Positions 26,701-35,462 are shown, numbered from the stretch's first letter. The stretch is 64,000 nt of DNA from an uncultured Paracoccaceae bacterium (GCA_947489445.1 CANLDN010000014.1:1-64000), one strand, 5' to 3'. Notes: generated by a model from the letters alone, not told the origin. Numbers and translations: made by a program.

Positions 26701-26713
26701 TGAACACTGTTCA
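26701..26713. promoter_or_regulatory. Putative TetR operator, site A (pspA promoter)
   Basis: TGAACACTGTTCA has arms TGAAC and GTTCA around three bases and lies 27 bases upstream of the pspA start. It shares the TGAAC-N3-GTTCA pattern with sites at 26759 and 27386. The spacing places it in the promoter or 5' leader of the psp operon. Confidence 0.65.
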
Positions 26714-26751
26714 TAAAATAGAGATAGCAATTAGCGATCTGCCGATCAAGA

Positions 26752-26778
26752 AAAAAATTGAACAATGTTCAATTTTTT
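26752..26778. promoter_or_regulatory. Putative TetR operator, site B, with extended symmetry
   Basis: The core TGAACAATGTTCA (26759-26771) sits inside perfect 12-bp arms AAAAAATTGAAC / GTTCAATTTTTT around AAT. It lies 58 bases from site A and overlaps the stop codon of the tetR gene. Its A/T-flanked hairpin could also act as a bidirectional terminator between tetR and pspA, so operator and terminator roles are both possible. Confidence 0.6.
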
Positions 26779-27373
26779 ATGATGAGGCCGTCAACTGCCT
26801 TAAAACAAGGGCAATCATGCGGTCTATATCCTCTGCGGGAACGCCAGATGATGCCTGATCGAGCCCCAAAAGCACGATTCCATGCACCGATGAGAAAAGC
26901 GCGCGGGTCAAAAGTGCATGTTCATGAGAATCACGTCCGGGGAAGATCACGGCCAGCGGGTCCGCGATATAGGCGAACAAACGCCCCATCTCTTCCAGAT
27001 ACCAATCGGGCGCGGCCTCATCCGGCGCACGCTCCACATCAAACAAGGCACGCCAGCTCAGATGATTGTCAGCGGCAAACTTGTGATATGCCTGCGCCAT
27101 CACGATCAACTGCTCGACCGGATCCTGCGGAGCTTCGGCCAAGGCTTCTGCCACATCAGCGCCCAAACGATGGAAGGTGCGCGCGTTCACGGTCAGCACG
27201 AGATCGGTCAGATCGCCAAAGACATTATAGATGGCACCCACCGCACATCCGGCCTCAGACGCCAGATCACGCGCCCGCAAAGCTGTCAGCCCCTTTTCCG
27301 AGATCGTCCGTTCCGCGATCAAAACCAGATTTTCACGCAACGCCGCGCGCCGCTGAGCCACTTTACCTGCCAT
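26777..27373 (-). CDS. TetR-family repressor, probable regulator of the psp operon and itself
   Basis: A 198-residue regulator. The N-terminal helix-turn-helix has the TetR order: IAERTISEKGLTALRARDLASEAGCAVGAIYNVFGD over residues about 19-54. The ligand domain contains FHRLGADVAEALAEAP and WRALFDVERAPDEAAPDWY, as in the WHG/TetR_C_33 group. TGAAC-N3-GTTCA palindromes occur 13 bases upstream of its start and twice in front of pspA, which argues for autoregulation plus control of pspA-yiaA-plsC-cdsA. The ligand is unknown; a lipid or membrane-active compound is an inference from the regulated genes. Confidence 0.88.
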   Translation of the reverse strand: MAGKVAQRRAALRENLVLIAERTISEKGLTALRARDLASEAGCAVGAIYNVFGDLTDLVLTVNARTFHRLGADVAEALAEAPQDPVEQLIVMAQAYHKFAADNHLSWRALFDVERAPDEAAPDWYLEEMGRLFAYIADPLAVIFPGRDSHEHALLTRALFSSVHGIVLLGLDQASSGVPAEDIDRMIALVLRQLTASS

Positions 27374-27385
27374 GTCACCCTCAAT

Positions 27386-27398
27386 TGAACGCAGTTCA
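27386..27398. promoter_or_regulatory. Putative TetR operator, site C (tetR promoter)
   Basis: TGAACGCAGTTCA ends 13 bases upstream of the tetR start codon on the minus strand and has the same TGAAC-N3-GTTCA form as the two sites in front of pspA. Its position would block tetR transcription or translation initiation, typical of autoregulation. Confidence 0.65.
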
Positions 27399-27516
27399 GT
27401 GATAGGCGAAGATTGGGGCGATGGGAAGAGGGCAGGTGAATGTCAGGTAAGCGATGCAAGGCAATCTGATCGCACAACGCTTTCGAGGCTGTGCCCGTAC
27501 ACTGACTTGGAACTTG

Positions 27517-27900
27517 TTACGCCGGCTTGTGGCAAACCGCTTCGATATTGTTCCCGTCAGGATCCAAAACAAAGGCGCCGTAGTAATTTTCATGGTAGTG
27601 TTTTCGGAGACCCGGTTTGCCATTGTCTTTACCTCCGGCACCGATTGCCGCCGCATAAAACGCGTCAACGGCACTGCGACTTTCGGCTTTGAAAGCAAAG
27701 TGTACGGGCGGTTTTTGTGCTTCACCTTCATCAATCCAGAAGCACGAGGTATCCGTTCCGAAGCCGCCCACCTTCACGCCGCCTGTATGTTCTGGCGGCA
27801 CCAAATGAAGAAAGGATGCTCCTAGCGGGGCCAAGGCTTTCTCATAGAATGACTTGGAACGCTCAAAGTCAGAAACACTAATCCCAGAATGATCAATCAT
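27517..27900 (-). CDS. VOC-superfamily (glyoxalase/dioxygenase-like) protein
   Basis: A 127-residue vicinal-oxygen-chelate protein: N-terminal MIDHSGISVSDFERSKSFYEKAL with the first metal His, VHFAFKAESRSAVDAFYAAA in the middle and the terminal YYGAFVLDPDGNNIEAVCH, which has the usual metal-binding Glu. Family members act as glyoxalases, dioxygenases or resistance proteins; the substrate cannot be told. It stands alone, with an enolase-superfamily gene upstream on the same strand 135 bases away. Confidence 0.85.
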   Translation of the reverse strand: MIDHSGISVSDFERSKSFYEKALAPLGASFLHLVPPEHTGGVKVGGFGTDTSCFWIDEGEAQKPPVHFAFKAESRSAVDAFYAAAIGAGGKDNGKPGLRKHYHENYYGAFVLDPDGNNIEAVCHKPA

Positions 27901-28035
27901 GTCTTCGCCCCGAACGGATTTCGATAATGATGACGTGCCTAGGTTCTAGTTCTGAAACTGTCAAATTGATCGCAAAGCGGACCATGCATCGTTTTGACCG
28001 CCGTCACGTCCCACAATCAAGTGGGCCAAGACAGC

Positions 28036-29268
28036 TCATTCCATCTTTACAGGCGCCCCACCCGCAAAGTTGTTCACCTCATGATAGCTTATGGGGTGTT
28101 CCTGCATCTGCAGATGCAATCCGTCGCCATCGTAAGGATGCGCGCGGGCGAGGTCTTCGTCAAAATCAATACCGAGACCGGGGGCGGTGGGGACGGGGAT
28201 ATAGCCGCCCTCAACGGTGATACTGCCCTTGATCAGATCGTTGTGGAACGGCGTCTCAATCGTTTCGGCCATCAAGATATTCGGGATTGATGCCGCCAGT
28301 TGCACGTTTGCTGCCCATTCTACCGGACCTGCATAAAGATGTGGTGCCATCTGTGCGTTATAGACTTCTGCCAATGCAGCGATCTTCTTGGTCTCCCAGA
28401 TGCCACCCGCACGCCCCAATGCCGGTTGCAGGATTGTGGCCGCCCCTTGGCGTAACACTTCGGCGAATTCCGCCTTGGTCGTCAGCCGCTCGCCGGTCGC
28501 CACGGGGATGCACACAGCAGATGCCACCTTGGCCATCTCGGCCGCGTTATCGGGCGGTATGGGTTCTTCATACCAAAGCGGGTTGTAGGGTTCCAATGCC
28601 TTCCCCAGACGGATCGCCCCGCCGGTGCTGAACTGCCCATGGGTGCCAAATAGCAGATCGGTGCGGTCGCCCACCGCCTCGCGAATGGCAGCACAGAACG
28701 CGACCGACATGGCGATATCGCCCATCGCGGGCATATGACCACCACGGATGGTGTAAGGTCCAGCGGGGTCGAATTTGACGGCCGTATAGCCTTTTTCCAC
28801 CATATCCAGCGCCACCTCGCCCGCCATATCGGGACTGGCCCAGAAGGCAGGCAGCGGGTGAGAGGGACGGGGATAGAGATAGGTATAAGCCCTGATCCGG
28901 TCATTCATGCGCCCACCGATCAGCGCATGCACGGGCCGGTCCCGGTCCTTGCCTAGAATGTCCCAGCAGGCGATTTCAAGCCCTGACCATGCGCCCATGA
29001 CCGTCAAGTCTGGGCGCTGGGTGAAGCCTGCGGAATAGACGCGGCGAAACATCAGTTCGATGTTTTCCGGGTTCTCACCTGCCATATGCCGTTCGAACAC
29101 ATCCTTGATAACAGCGGTCATCGCCTCGGGTCCGACAGAGGATGCATAGCATTCGCCGTAGCCAACAATGCCGGTGTCTGTTGTCACCTTCGGAATGATC
29201 CAATAGCGCCCACCCCAGCCCGGGGCGGGTGGTGCCGTGACAATCACATCAAGATCGGCGAGTTTCAT
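28036..29268 (-). CDS. Mandelate racemase / muconate lactonising (enolase superfamily) enzyme
   Basis: A 410-residue sugar-acid dehydratase-like enzyme of the enolase superfamily. An N-terminal capping domain (about 1-125) precedes the TIM barrel; catalytic candidates are VKFDPAGP (Lys position), LLFGTHGQF, YEEPIPPDN (metal Glu) and ATGERL, then an H in MAPHLYAGP. The ATG at 29268 (MKLADLDV) starts 29 bases from the divergent GNAT gene; the open frame further upstream is antisense to that gene. The substrate is probably an acid sugar, but no sugar transporter is adjacent. Confidence 0.88.
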   Translation of the reverse strand: MKLADLDVIVTAPPAPGWGGRYWIIPKVTTDTGIVGYGECYASSVGPEAMTAVIKDVFERHMAGENPENIELMFRRVYSAGFTQRPDLTVMGAWSGLEIACWDILGKDRDRPVHALIGGRMNDRIRAYTYLYPRPSHPLPAFWASPDMAGEVALDMVEKGYTAVKFDPAGPYTIRGGHMPAMGDIAMSVAFCAAIREAVGDRTDLLFGTHGQFSTGGAIRLGKALEPYNPLWYEEPIPPDNAAEMAKVASAVCIPVATGERLTTKAEFAEVLRQGAATILQPALGRAGGIWETKKIAALAEVYNAQMAPHLYAGPVEWAANVQLAASIPNILMAETIETPFHNDLIKGSITVEGGYIPVPTAPGLGIDFDEDLARAHPYDGDGLHLQMQEHPISYHEVNNFAGGAPVKME

Positions 29269-29296
29269 GGCGTGCACCTTAGGTTTGGAGGATGTT

Positions 29297-29737
29297 ATGG
29301 GCGAGACAATCACGCTTCGGCATTTAGGTCCAGACGATCTGGACACGCTATTGGGCGCAGAAACGGGGCTTTTCGACAACCCGATCCTGCCTGAACAGGT
29401 GGGTGCCTTTCTGTCGGACTCGATGCACGAGATCATACTGGCATGCGATGGGGCAGAGGTCGTGGGAATGGCGACTGGCCAGATCATGCTGCATCCGGAC
29501 AAGGCCCCTGCGTTCTTTATCGCCGAGGTTGGTGTGCGCGACGCGTACCAGCGCCGGGGTATCGCCAAACGCCTGTGTGACGCGTTGATGGCGATCGCCC
29601 GTGATCGCGGGTGCGAGGGGATATGGCTTGCGACAGAAACCGACAATGCCCCAGCCCGCGCGCTTTATCGTTCGCTTGACGCCCGCGAAACCGGCGGGAT
29701 AGTCGTCTATGATTGGGACGGCGTGATGGACGAGTAA
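29297..29737 (+). CDS. GNAT-family N-acetyltransferase
   Basis: A 146-residue acetyltransferase. The acetyl-CoA pyrophosphate loop is VRDAYQRRGIAKRL (Q/RxxGxG/A, about residues 80-93), followed by a C-terminal beta strand with NAPARALYRSL. Overall layout resembles AAC(3)-I-like enzymes, but substrate and any antibiotic role are unproven. GGAGGA at 29287-29292 sets ATG 29297. Its stop codon is inside a REP palindrome. Confidence 0.85.
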   Translation: MGETITLRHLGPDDLDTLLGAETGLFDNPILPEQVGAFLSDSMHEIILACDGAEVVGMATGQIMLHPDKAPAFFIAEVGVRDAYQRRGIAKRLCDALMAIARDRGCEGIWLATETDNAPARALYRSLDARETGGIVVYDWDGVMDE

Positions 29738-29760
29738 GGTGGATCTTGATCCACCTTACG
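29734..29760. repeat. REP-like palindrome, copy 1
   Basis: GTAAGGTGGATC-TT-GATCCACCTTAC has 12-bp perfect arms and is followed by G. It covers the stop codon of the GNAT gene and lies between two convergent genes, where it could also act as a bidirectional terminator. It shares the GGTGG(A/G)T core and TTACG tail with copies at 46323, 46854, 55054 and 55102. Confidence 0.8.
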
Positions 29761-29772
29761 ACTGGGCCTCTG

Positions 29773-30852
29773 TCAGTCGAAGATGATCACATTCCGCTTG
29801 GCCGACCCGGTCTTCGTGTCGGCAATTGCATCATTGATCTGCTCCAGCGACCAGCGGCCCGAGATCAGCTCGTCCAGCTTCAATCGGCCTTGCTCATACA
29901 AATCAACCATCCATGGAATATCGCGGGCAATGACCACGTCGCCCATCTTGGAGCCGACCATGCCCTGACCTGTGGCCGCCAGCATCACCGGTTCATAGGT
30001 CGAGGTCGCACCCGAATGCGGCATCCCTACCATGATCACCCTGCCGCCGTTAGACAGGTATTGCGGGGCCTGATCATAGGCCGGGATCGCGCCGACGGTA
30101 ACAAACACCGCATCCGCCCCGCGCCCCATCGCCTTTTTCGCTGCGCGCCATGGTTTTTCATCCATGGCCAGCACGCCGTCTGTCGCGCCGAATTCGCGTG
30201 CAATGGCGAGCTTCTCTTCTGACATATCCACAGCCACAATCCGGCGTGCGCCTGCGATGCGTGCGCCTTGGATAGCGTTCAGGCCCACGCCGCCGGCCCC
30301 GATCACAACCACATCCTGCCCGGCCCGCAGATGGGCGGCATTCACGACGGCCCCGACGCCCGTGATGACACCGCAGGCCAGCAATGATGCGGACTCCATC
30401 GAGATCGCATCAGATAGCTTCACGGCCTGACTTTGATCGACCACCACACGTTCGGCAAAGCCACCGGTATACATCGCCTGATGTAGCGGCGCGCCGTCTT
30501 GCGTTGTGAGCGGACCACCCTCAAACCCGGTTTCACAGACCACGGGTTTGCCGCCTGCGCAGGACGGGCAGGTCCCGCAGGCCCTGATCAGTGTCACGAC
30601 CACCGGATCACCAACGCCAATACCGTGCACGCCTTCACCCAACGCGCTGACCACACCTGCCGCCTCGTGCCCGTAGACCGCGGGCAGCGTGCCACCCCAG
30701 GCGCCGTCAATATAGGAGATGTCGGAATGACAGATTGCGCAGGCCTTCAGCGTCACCTCGATCTCGCCCAACTTTGGCGCGGCGAGGTTGACCGTTTCGA
30801 TTGTCAGGGGCTGCCCGAATTGGTGGCAAACGGCGGCTTTGATCTGGGGCAT
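29773..30852 (-). CDS. Zinc-dependent alcohol dehydrogenase (MDR, class III-like)
   Basis: A 359-residue medium-chain dehydrogenase. Catalytic zinc ligands are in CAICHSD (about 37-43) and GHEAAG (about 61-66); the structural zinc site is CGTCPSC with a later Cys (PVVCETGF). NAD-binding motif GAGGVGLNAIQGA follows near 180. It oxidises an alcohol or aldehyde adduct with NAD(P)+. ATG 30852 (MPQIKAAV) is chosen over an upstream in-frame start at 30912. It lies downstream of an MFS exporter gene on the same strand, 74 bases apart. Confidence 0.9.
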   Translation of the reverse strand: MPQIKAAVCHQFGQPLTIETVNLAAPKLGEIEVTLKACAICHSDISYIDGAWGGTLPAVYGHEAAGVVSALGEGVHGIGVGDPVVVTLIRACGTCPSCAGGKPVVCETGFEGGPLTTQDGAPLHQAMYTGGFAERVVVDQSQAVKLSDAISMESASLLACGVITGVGAVVNAAHLRAGQDVVVIGAGGVGLNAIQGARIAGARRIVAVDMSEEKLAIAREFGATDGVLAMDEKPWRAAKKAMGRGADAVFVTVGAIPAYDQAPQYLSNGGRVIMVGMPHSGATSTYEPVMLAATGQGMVGSKMGDVVIARDIPWMVDLYEQGRLKLDELISGRWSLEQINDAIADTKTGSAKRNVIIFD

Positions 30853-30926
30853 GGCATGGTCCTGCAAGTGTTGTTTGACGAAACATGTCCCATCGGGCCC
30901 ACCAGCGTGCAAGTCTGATCGCGACG

Positions 30927-32144
30927 TTATGTGACGCGGGCGCGCTTTGGCCGGGGCGTCTGCATAAACACAATGATGCAGAAGATGGTCAAGACCCCCG
31001 ACAGTAGAAACGGTGCACCGGGCAGGTAGTACGGGGTCCCCGCCGCGGTGAAGTACCAGAAGGTCTGGGTGACCACCAAGGGCGCCACAATGGTCGCCAC
31101 CGCGTTGATGGATGTGACGGCCCCTTGCAATTCCCCCTGCTGGTCGTCGGATGCGGTGCGCGACATGATCCCCTGCAGGGCAGGCCCCGCAATCGACCCC
31201 AACGCTGTCAGCGGTGTCAGGGCCAGTGCGATCCAGCCTTGCGTGACAAAGCCCAGCATGACAAAGGCCAGCACGTCAATCGACAGGCCAAGGATAACCG
31301 CCTTGCGTTCCCCGATCATGTTCAGGATGGGTCGGATCAGCAACCCCTGCACAATCGCGATACCAATCCCGAAAACGCCAAGCGACAGGCCGATCATCCC
31401 GGGCCCCCAGTCAAACCGTTCTGCTCCGAAATATGCCCAAACCCCCGGATAGACAAAGAACGCGATGGTGTAGACAAATGTGATCAGCATCAGCCGTTTC
31501 AGCCCGGGCAGGTCACCGATATTCTTGAACGCGCCCAGCGGGTTGGCCCGGCGCCATTCGAAAGGACGGCGAATACGGTCAGTGACGGTCTCGGGCAAAA
31601 CGTAGTATCCGAAAACGGCATTGGCTGCGGCTAGAAATGCGGCGGCCCAGAACGGTGCGCGGGTCCCGAACTCTGCCAGAAAACCGCCCAGAAGCGGGCC
31701 AAGGACAAACCCGACCCCGAAAGCGGCACCAATCAGACCGAAATTCGCGGCTTTCTCCTCCGGCTTTGAGATATCGGCCATATAGGCCGCCGAGGTTGAT
31801 TGCGTCGCCGCCGTGATCCCGCCAATGAACCGCCCGATAATCAAAAGCCAGATCGTATGCGCCAGCGCCATAAGCACATAATCAAACGCCATGATCACCA
31901 GCGAGATGATCAGGACGGGACGCCGCCCGTAGCGGTCCGACAGATTACCCACGGTCGGTCCGAACAAAAATTGCATCGCGGCAAAGATGGTTGCCAGAAT
32001 GCCGCCCCAGACCGCCGCTGCACCGATCCCCTGACCTTCGACCTCTTGAATGAGGTCTGGCATGACCGGCATGATCAGCCCGATCCCCATACTGTCCAGC
32101 ATGACGGAAATCAGAATGAAAGTGATTGGCAGGCGTTTATCCAT
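30927..32144 (-). CDS. MFS multidrug/tetracycline-type efflux transporter (TCR/Tet family)
   Basis: A 405-residue, 12-span major-facilitator protein. Loop 2-3 carries the DHA1 motif GNLSDRYGRRPVLI, TMS 4 has GRFIGGITAA, and TMS 5 has GAAFGVGFVLGPLLGG, all usual in TetA-like drug/H+ antiporters. Whether it exports tetracycline cannot be said. ATG 32144 is used, with GTG 32150 as an alternative; neither has a strong ribosome site. Confidence 0.87.
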   Translation of the reverse strand: MDKRLPITFILISVMLDSMGIGLIMPVMPDLIQEVEGQGIGAAAVWGGILATIFAAMQFLFGPTVGNLSDRYGRRPVLIISLVIMAFDYVLMALAHTIWLLIIGRFIGGITAATQSTSAAYMADISKPEEKAANFGLIGAAFGVGFVLGPLLGGFLAEFGTRAPFWAAAFLAAANAVFGYYVLPETVTDRIRRPFEWRRANPLGAFKNIGDLPGLKRLMLITFVYTIAFFVYPGVWAYFGAERFDWGPGMIGLSLGVFGIGIAIVQGLLIRPILNMIGERKAVILGLSIDVLAFVMLGFVTQGWIALALTPLTALGSIAGPALQGIMSRTASDDQQGELQGAVTSINAVATIVAPLVVTQTFWYFTAAGTPYYLPGAPFLLSGVLTIFCIIVFMQTPRPKRARVT

Positions 32145-32223
32145 CGGCACAGGATTAAACCGCTTGGTTCACTTTGCAAGCCTGCTATTGATGACTGCCG
32201 CGGTAGCGATGTCCCGGATCGGA

Positions 32224-33102
32224 CTAGAACGTAACGTTGTTGGCGACGAAGTCTGCAAATAACCGTGTCAGTGGGTTTTGCGCGGTGTGTCCATAATACA
32301 CCATGGATATGTCGATCGGGCGGGGTGGCCATTCTGGCAAGACGACCTCAAGCCGGGTGTCTTGCAGCGGTTGGTTCACCAAAAATAGGGGTAGGGCGGC
32401 GATGCCGCCACCGTTTAGGGCCATTGCCGCCATTGTCCGTGGATCATTGACCGAAACCTGCGATGTAACAGCGATATCGGCGCCACCACCTTCACCGCTC
32501 AGAACCAAGGGCATATCCGGGCGGAGCGTGATGATCTTATGTTGTTCCAGATCGTCAATTGATGTGGGTCGGCCAGCAGCGTCGAGATAAGATTTGGCCG
32601 CGACGAGCGCCTGCCGTGCGCGCCCCAGCTTTCTTTGAATCAGGCTGGAATCTTCCATCTCGCCAATGCGAATGGCCAGATCGAAACCGCCTGCAATCAA
32701 ATCGACAAAGGTGTTATCCGCCACGACCTCTAGCTTGACGTCCGGATAGGCCGCAGAAAACGCGACAAGCACCGGTGCCAGCAGGTCAGAAGCGAAGGTG
32801 AACGGCACGGAGATACGCAATTTGCCCGTCGGGCGATCCTTTTGTGCCGCGATCCGAGAGGCCGAGGCTTGCAAGACATCCACCACGTCCTGCGCCTCTT
32901 GCGCCAGCAAGCGGCCCTGATCTGTCAGCCGAATGCTGCGCGTCGTACGCTGGATCAGATCGATGCCCACGTTGGCCTCGAGCGCTGCAATATGATTGGT
33001 CACCGTTGACGTCGGCATACCGAGCCTTCGGGCTGCACCCGCAAAGCTGCCCGCCTTGGCAACGGCTGCAAGCGTGACAAGATGGTTCGGGTTCCGATAC
33101 AT
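32224..33102 (-). CDS. LysR-family transcriptional regulator
   Basis: A 292-residue regulator: winged HTH at residues 1-60 (LVTLAAVAKAGSFAGAARRLGM then STVTNHIAALE) and a periplasmic-binding-like effector domain starting about 88 (GKLRISVPFTFA). It belongs to the CrgA-like group. ATG 33102 (MYRNPNHL) with GGGAC upstream is preferred over an in-frame ATG 12 codons further up. It is divergent from an NAD-dependent epimerase gene, its likely target. Confidence 0.88.
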   Translation of the reverse strand: MYRNPNHLVTLAAVAKAGSFAGAARRLGMPTSTVTNHIAALEANVGIDLIQRTTRSIRLTDQGRLLAQEAQDVVDVLQASASRIAAQKDRPTGKLRISVPFTFASDLLAPVLVAFSAAYPDVKLEVVADNTFVDLIAGGFDLAIRIGEMEDSSLIQRKLGRARQALVAAKSYLDAAGRPTSIDDLEQHKIITLRPDMPLVLSGEGGGADIAVTSQVSVNDPRTMAAMALNGGGIAALPLFLVNQPLQDTRLEVVLPEWPPRPIDISMVYYGHTAQNPLTRLFADFVANNVTF

Positions 33103-33194
33103 TGTCCCATTTTTGGGATTATTATTCCAAAATCGCAAGGCTTTATCCGATTATATTGGGTGTTACCTTGTGATCAGCAAACAGGAGAACAGTC
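33103..33194. promoter_or_regulatory. Divergent lysR / epimerase promoter region
   Basis: A 92-base AT-rich spacer between divergent starts. It contains TCCCA-TTTT-TGGGA (33105-33118) right at the lysR leader and a second near-symmetric stretch GGGATTATTATTCC (33115-33128), either of which could be a LysR-type site. AGGAG at about 33182-33186 serves the epimerase start. Confidence 0.4.
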
Positions 33195-34055
33195 ATGCGC
33201 GTCCTTATCACCGGATCAACAGGTTTCATCGGATCAGCGGCCCATCGGGCGTTGATGGCCGCGGGACACACACCAATCATGGTCAAACGGCCGGGAACCG
33301 CGCTGGGCGAGCACGATGTCGCAGTGGATTTGACTGACCTTGAGGGCCTTAAGAAGGTCGCGGCGGATGTCGATGCCGTCATCCATGCAGCAGCCAGCGA
33401 CAACCCCGATTTTTGGCCGATCAGTCAAGCCGCAGCGCTTGCCATGATCGCAGGGTTGCCCGAGGGCGGACGTTTCGTGGCACATGGCGGCAGCATCGTT
33501 TTCGGACCGACCACCGCCGAGCCGACAAGCCCCGTGACGATTAACCCTCCGCCGCCGTTGGCGGGGCGGGCCGCTCTTGATCAGGCGATCCTTGACGCAG
33601 GCAACACGCGTGTGCGGACCCATGTTGTCTTTGGGTCGCTGGTCTATGGTGGCCCTGGTGCCGTGATCCCGCAGGCCGTACTCGGGGCCGCACGTGCGAA
33701 TGGGGCGGCGCTCTATGTTGGTGATGGTAACCAGATCTGGTCGACCGTGCATGTCGATGACTTCGGGCGACTTCTTGTTGCCGCCATTACTCAGTCCGAC
33801 GCCGAAAGTGGCCCTATCTTCGCTGCGGATCAGTCAATCAGTATGGCGGAATTTGCCGGTGAAATCGGCAACGCCCTTGACCTGCCCGCCCGTGCGGCCG
33901 CCGACGAAGAGGCGGGTCAATCCTACGGTATGTTTGCCGCTGCGTTTGGCATGAACCAGCACTTTTCAGGCGACGTGGCACGCAACAGTTTTGGCTGGCA
34001 GCCTGCGGCAGACGCGCAGGCCCTGCACGCCGCCATCTTATCGCTCGCGCAATAG
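33195..34055 (+). CDS. NAD(P)-dependent epimerase/dehydratase-family oxidoreductase (atypical SDR)
   Basis: A 286-residue extended/atypical short-chain dehydrogenase. The nucleotide-binding motif is GSTGFIGS (residues 7-14); VDAVIHAAAS and VFGSLVYGGPG follow. The canonical YxxxK pair is not evident in its usual place, so it may be an atypical SDR such as an NADP-binding reductase. A LysR gene is divergent from it; the truncated haemoglobin follows after 30 bases and may share its transcript. Confidence 0.82.
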   Translation: MRVLITGSTGFIGSAAHRALMAAGHTPIMVKRPGTALGEHDVAVDLTDLEGLKKVAADVDAVIHAAASDNPDFWPISQAAALAMIAGLPEGGRFVAHGGSIVFGPTTAEPTSPVTINPPPPLAGRAALDQAILDAGNTRVRTHVVFGSLVYGGPGAVIPQAVLGAARANGAALYVGDGNQIWSTVHVDDFGRLLVAAITQSDAESGPIFAADQSISMAEFAGEIGNALDLPARAAADEEAGQSYGMFAAAFGMNQHFSGDVARNSFGWQPAADAQALHAAILSLAQ

Positions 34056-34085
34056 CGTTCGGGCATTTTGGACAGGAACATTCCG

Positions 34086-34517
34086 ATGACAGTTTATCAA
34101 CCTCAGACACTTTTTGATGTCGCGGGCGGTGCAGACCGCATCACTGAAATGACAACAGCCTTTTATGAAAAGGCGTTGGTCGATCCGCTGTTGTCACCGC
34201 TTTTTAAAGAGGGCGAGGCCGATCACGCTAAATACCTCGCGGGTTGGTTTTCGGTCGTTTTCGGTGGTCCAAAAGATTATCTGACCGAGCGGGGCGACCT
34301 TGGCTTTGTCATCTGGAAACACGTGGCGATGCATATCACCGATTATCAGCGTGCCCGGTGGGTCAATCTGATGCGGCAGGCCGCAGCTGAGGTCAACATC
34401 GACCAACGTTTTCTTGTCCCCTTCGACCGGTTTATTGATAGCGTCAGCCGGGATGTGCAGGCCAATTCGCACGTCCCCAGAGACGAACTGCGCGAAAGGT
34501 TGGGGATCATGAAATAG
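34086..34517 (+). CDS. Group II truncated haemoglobin
   Basis: A 143-residue globin of the trHbO (YjbI) type: LFDVAGGADRITEMTTAFYEKAL, DPLLSPLFKEGEADHAKYLAGWF, then VVFGGPKDYLTERG. The proximal histidine is expected in the WKHVAMHI segment (about residues 79-86), and a Trp precedes it. It probably handles O2, NO or redox chemistry. ATG 34086 is chosen over an in-frame TTG at 34068, with CAGGAA 10 bases upstream. It is convergent with the PcaD-like gene, overlapping it by 11 bases. Confidence 0.88.
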   Translation: MTVYQPQTLFDVAGGADRITEMTTAFYEKALVDPLLSPLFKEGEADHAKYLAGWFSVVFGGPKDYLTERGDLGFVIWKHVAMHITDYQRARWVNLMRQAAAEVNIDQRFLVPFDRFIDSVSRDVQANSHVPRDELRERLGIMK

Positions 34518-35304
34518 GCGACATATGCCCGGTTTCTTCAAGAAAGCGGTTCAGCAAGGCGGCATACCCCGCCGGGTCCTCAACGCAGGGCAAATGTCCG
34601 GTGCGGCGCATCAGCGCGAATTGTGAGCCGGGGATCAGATCAACGGTTTCGCGCACCAGATCGGGCGGGGTGGCTCCGTCTTCGGACCCGGCGATCCCAA
34701 GGGTGGGCAGACGCAATCCGCTCGTGGTCGTATAGAAATCAGTCCCGGCAATCGCGGCACAGATCCCGGAATAGCCGTCCTGCGGCGTGGCCGCCAGCAT
34801 GGCGCGCCAGGGTGCCATTTCGGGCGTGCCATAGAAACCCTTCCCAAACCAACGTGGCATTACTGTATCCGAAATCCCAGCCATCCCTAGCCGTTCAAGA
34901 TCAGCGATCCGGTCCTGCCACAGGGCCGCGTTCCCGATCTTGGCCGCCGTGTTCGACAATACCATCGCCCGCATGATTTCCGGTCGTTTCACTGCCAGTC
35001 CCTGCGCCACCATGCCACCGACGGAGAGCCCAACGAAAAGGCAATCGCGGACGTCCAATGCATCACACACCGCCTCGGCATCGCTGATCAGTTGCCCCAT
35101 GGAATAGGGTGGTTCGGGAACGTCCGATTGCCCATGCCCGCGCATGTCATAGCGGATGATGCGCAGGCCCGCAGGCAGCAATGCCACCACCTGATCCCAA
35201 AGATGCAGATGTGTCCCCAGCGAGTTGGCAAACATCACCTGCGGGCCATCCTCCGGGCCCTCAACCTGCGCATGCAGCGTGAAATCTCCGCGATCAGTTT
35301 TCAC
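34507..35304 (-). CDS. pcaD: 3-oxoadipate enol-lactonase-like alpha/beta hydrolase
   Basis: A 265-residue alpha/beta hydrolase. The nucleophile elbow is GLSVGG (Ser near residue 103), the oxyanion region MFANSLGTHLHLWD resembles PcaD, and VLSNTAAKIG after the elbow is a strong PcaD feature; catalytic His in TGHLPCVE. PcaD hydrolyses 3-oxoadipate enol-lactone in the beta-ketoadipate pathway. No other pca gene is present, so a related lactone or ester substrate is possible. GTG 35304, preceded by CAGGGG, is taken as start; the frame is open 20 codons further upstream. Confidence 0.78.
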   Translation of the reverse strand: MKTDRGDFTLHAQVEGPEDGPQVMFANSLGTHLHLWDQVVALLPAGLRIIRYDMRGHGQSDVPEPPYSMGQLISDAEAVCDALDVRDCLFVGLSVGGMVAQGLAVKRPEIMRAMVLSNTAAKIGNAALWQDRIADLERLGMAGISDTVMPRWFGKGFYGTPEMAPWRAMLAATPQDGYSGICAAIAGTDFYTTTSGLRLPTLGIAGSEDGATPPDLVRETVDLIPGSQFALMRRTGHLPCVEDPAGYAALLNRFLEETGHMSPIS

Positions 35305-35462
35305 GTCGAAACCCCTGATAAGGTCAAGCCGCGCATGGGGGTCCCTCCCCGGCGCGGCTTGCACTTGTTGTCGCGGTCAGCAGTTGGCGATCGCAGACAA
35401 CCCTCCCATACATAAGGAAGGTGAAATGCATGATTCCCTTCAACCTGTACTTTTGGATAGGT

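Noticed and set aside
29269..29646. N-terminal extension of the enolase-superfamily gene
   Set aside because: It is antisense to the GNAT gene; the enzyme family begins at MKLADLDV.
29297..29737. Aminoglycoside resistance gene
   Set aside because: Only the general GNAT fold and a loose layout similarity are visible; substrate cannot be inferred.
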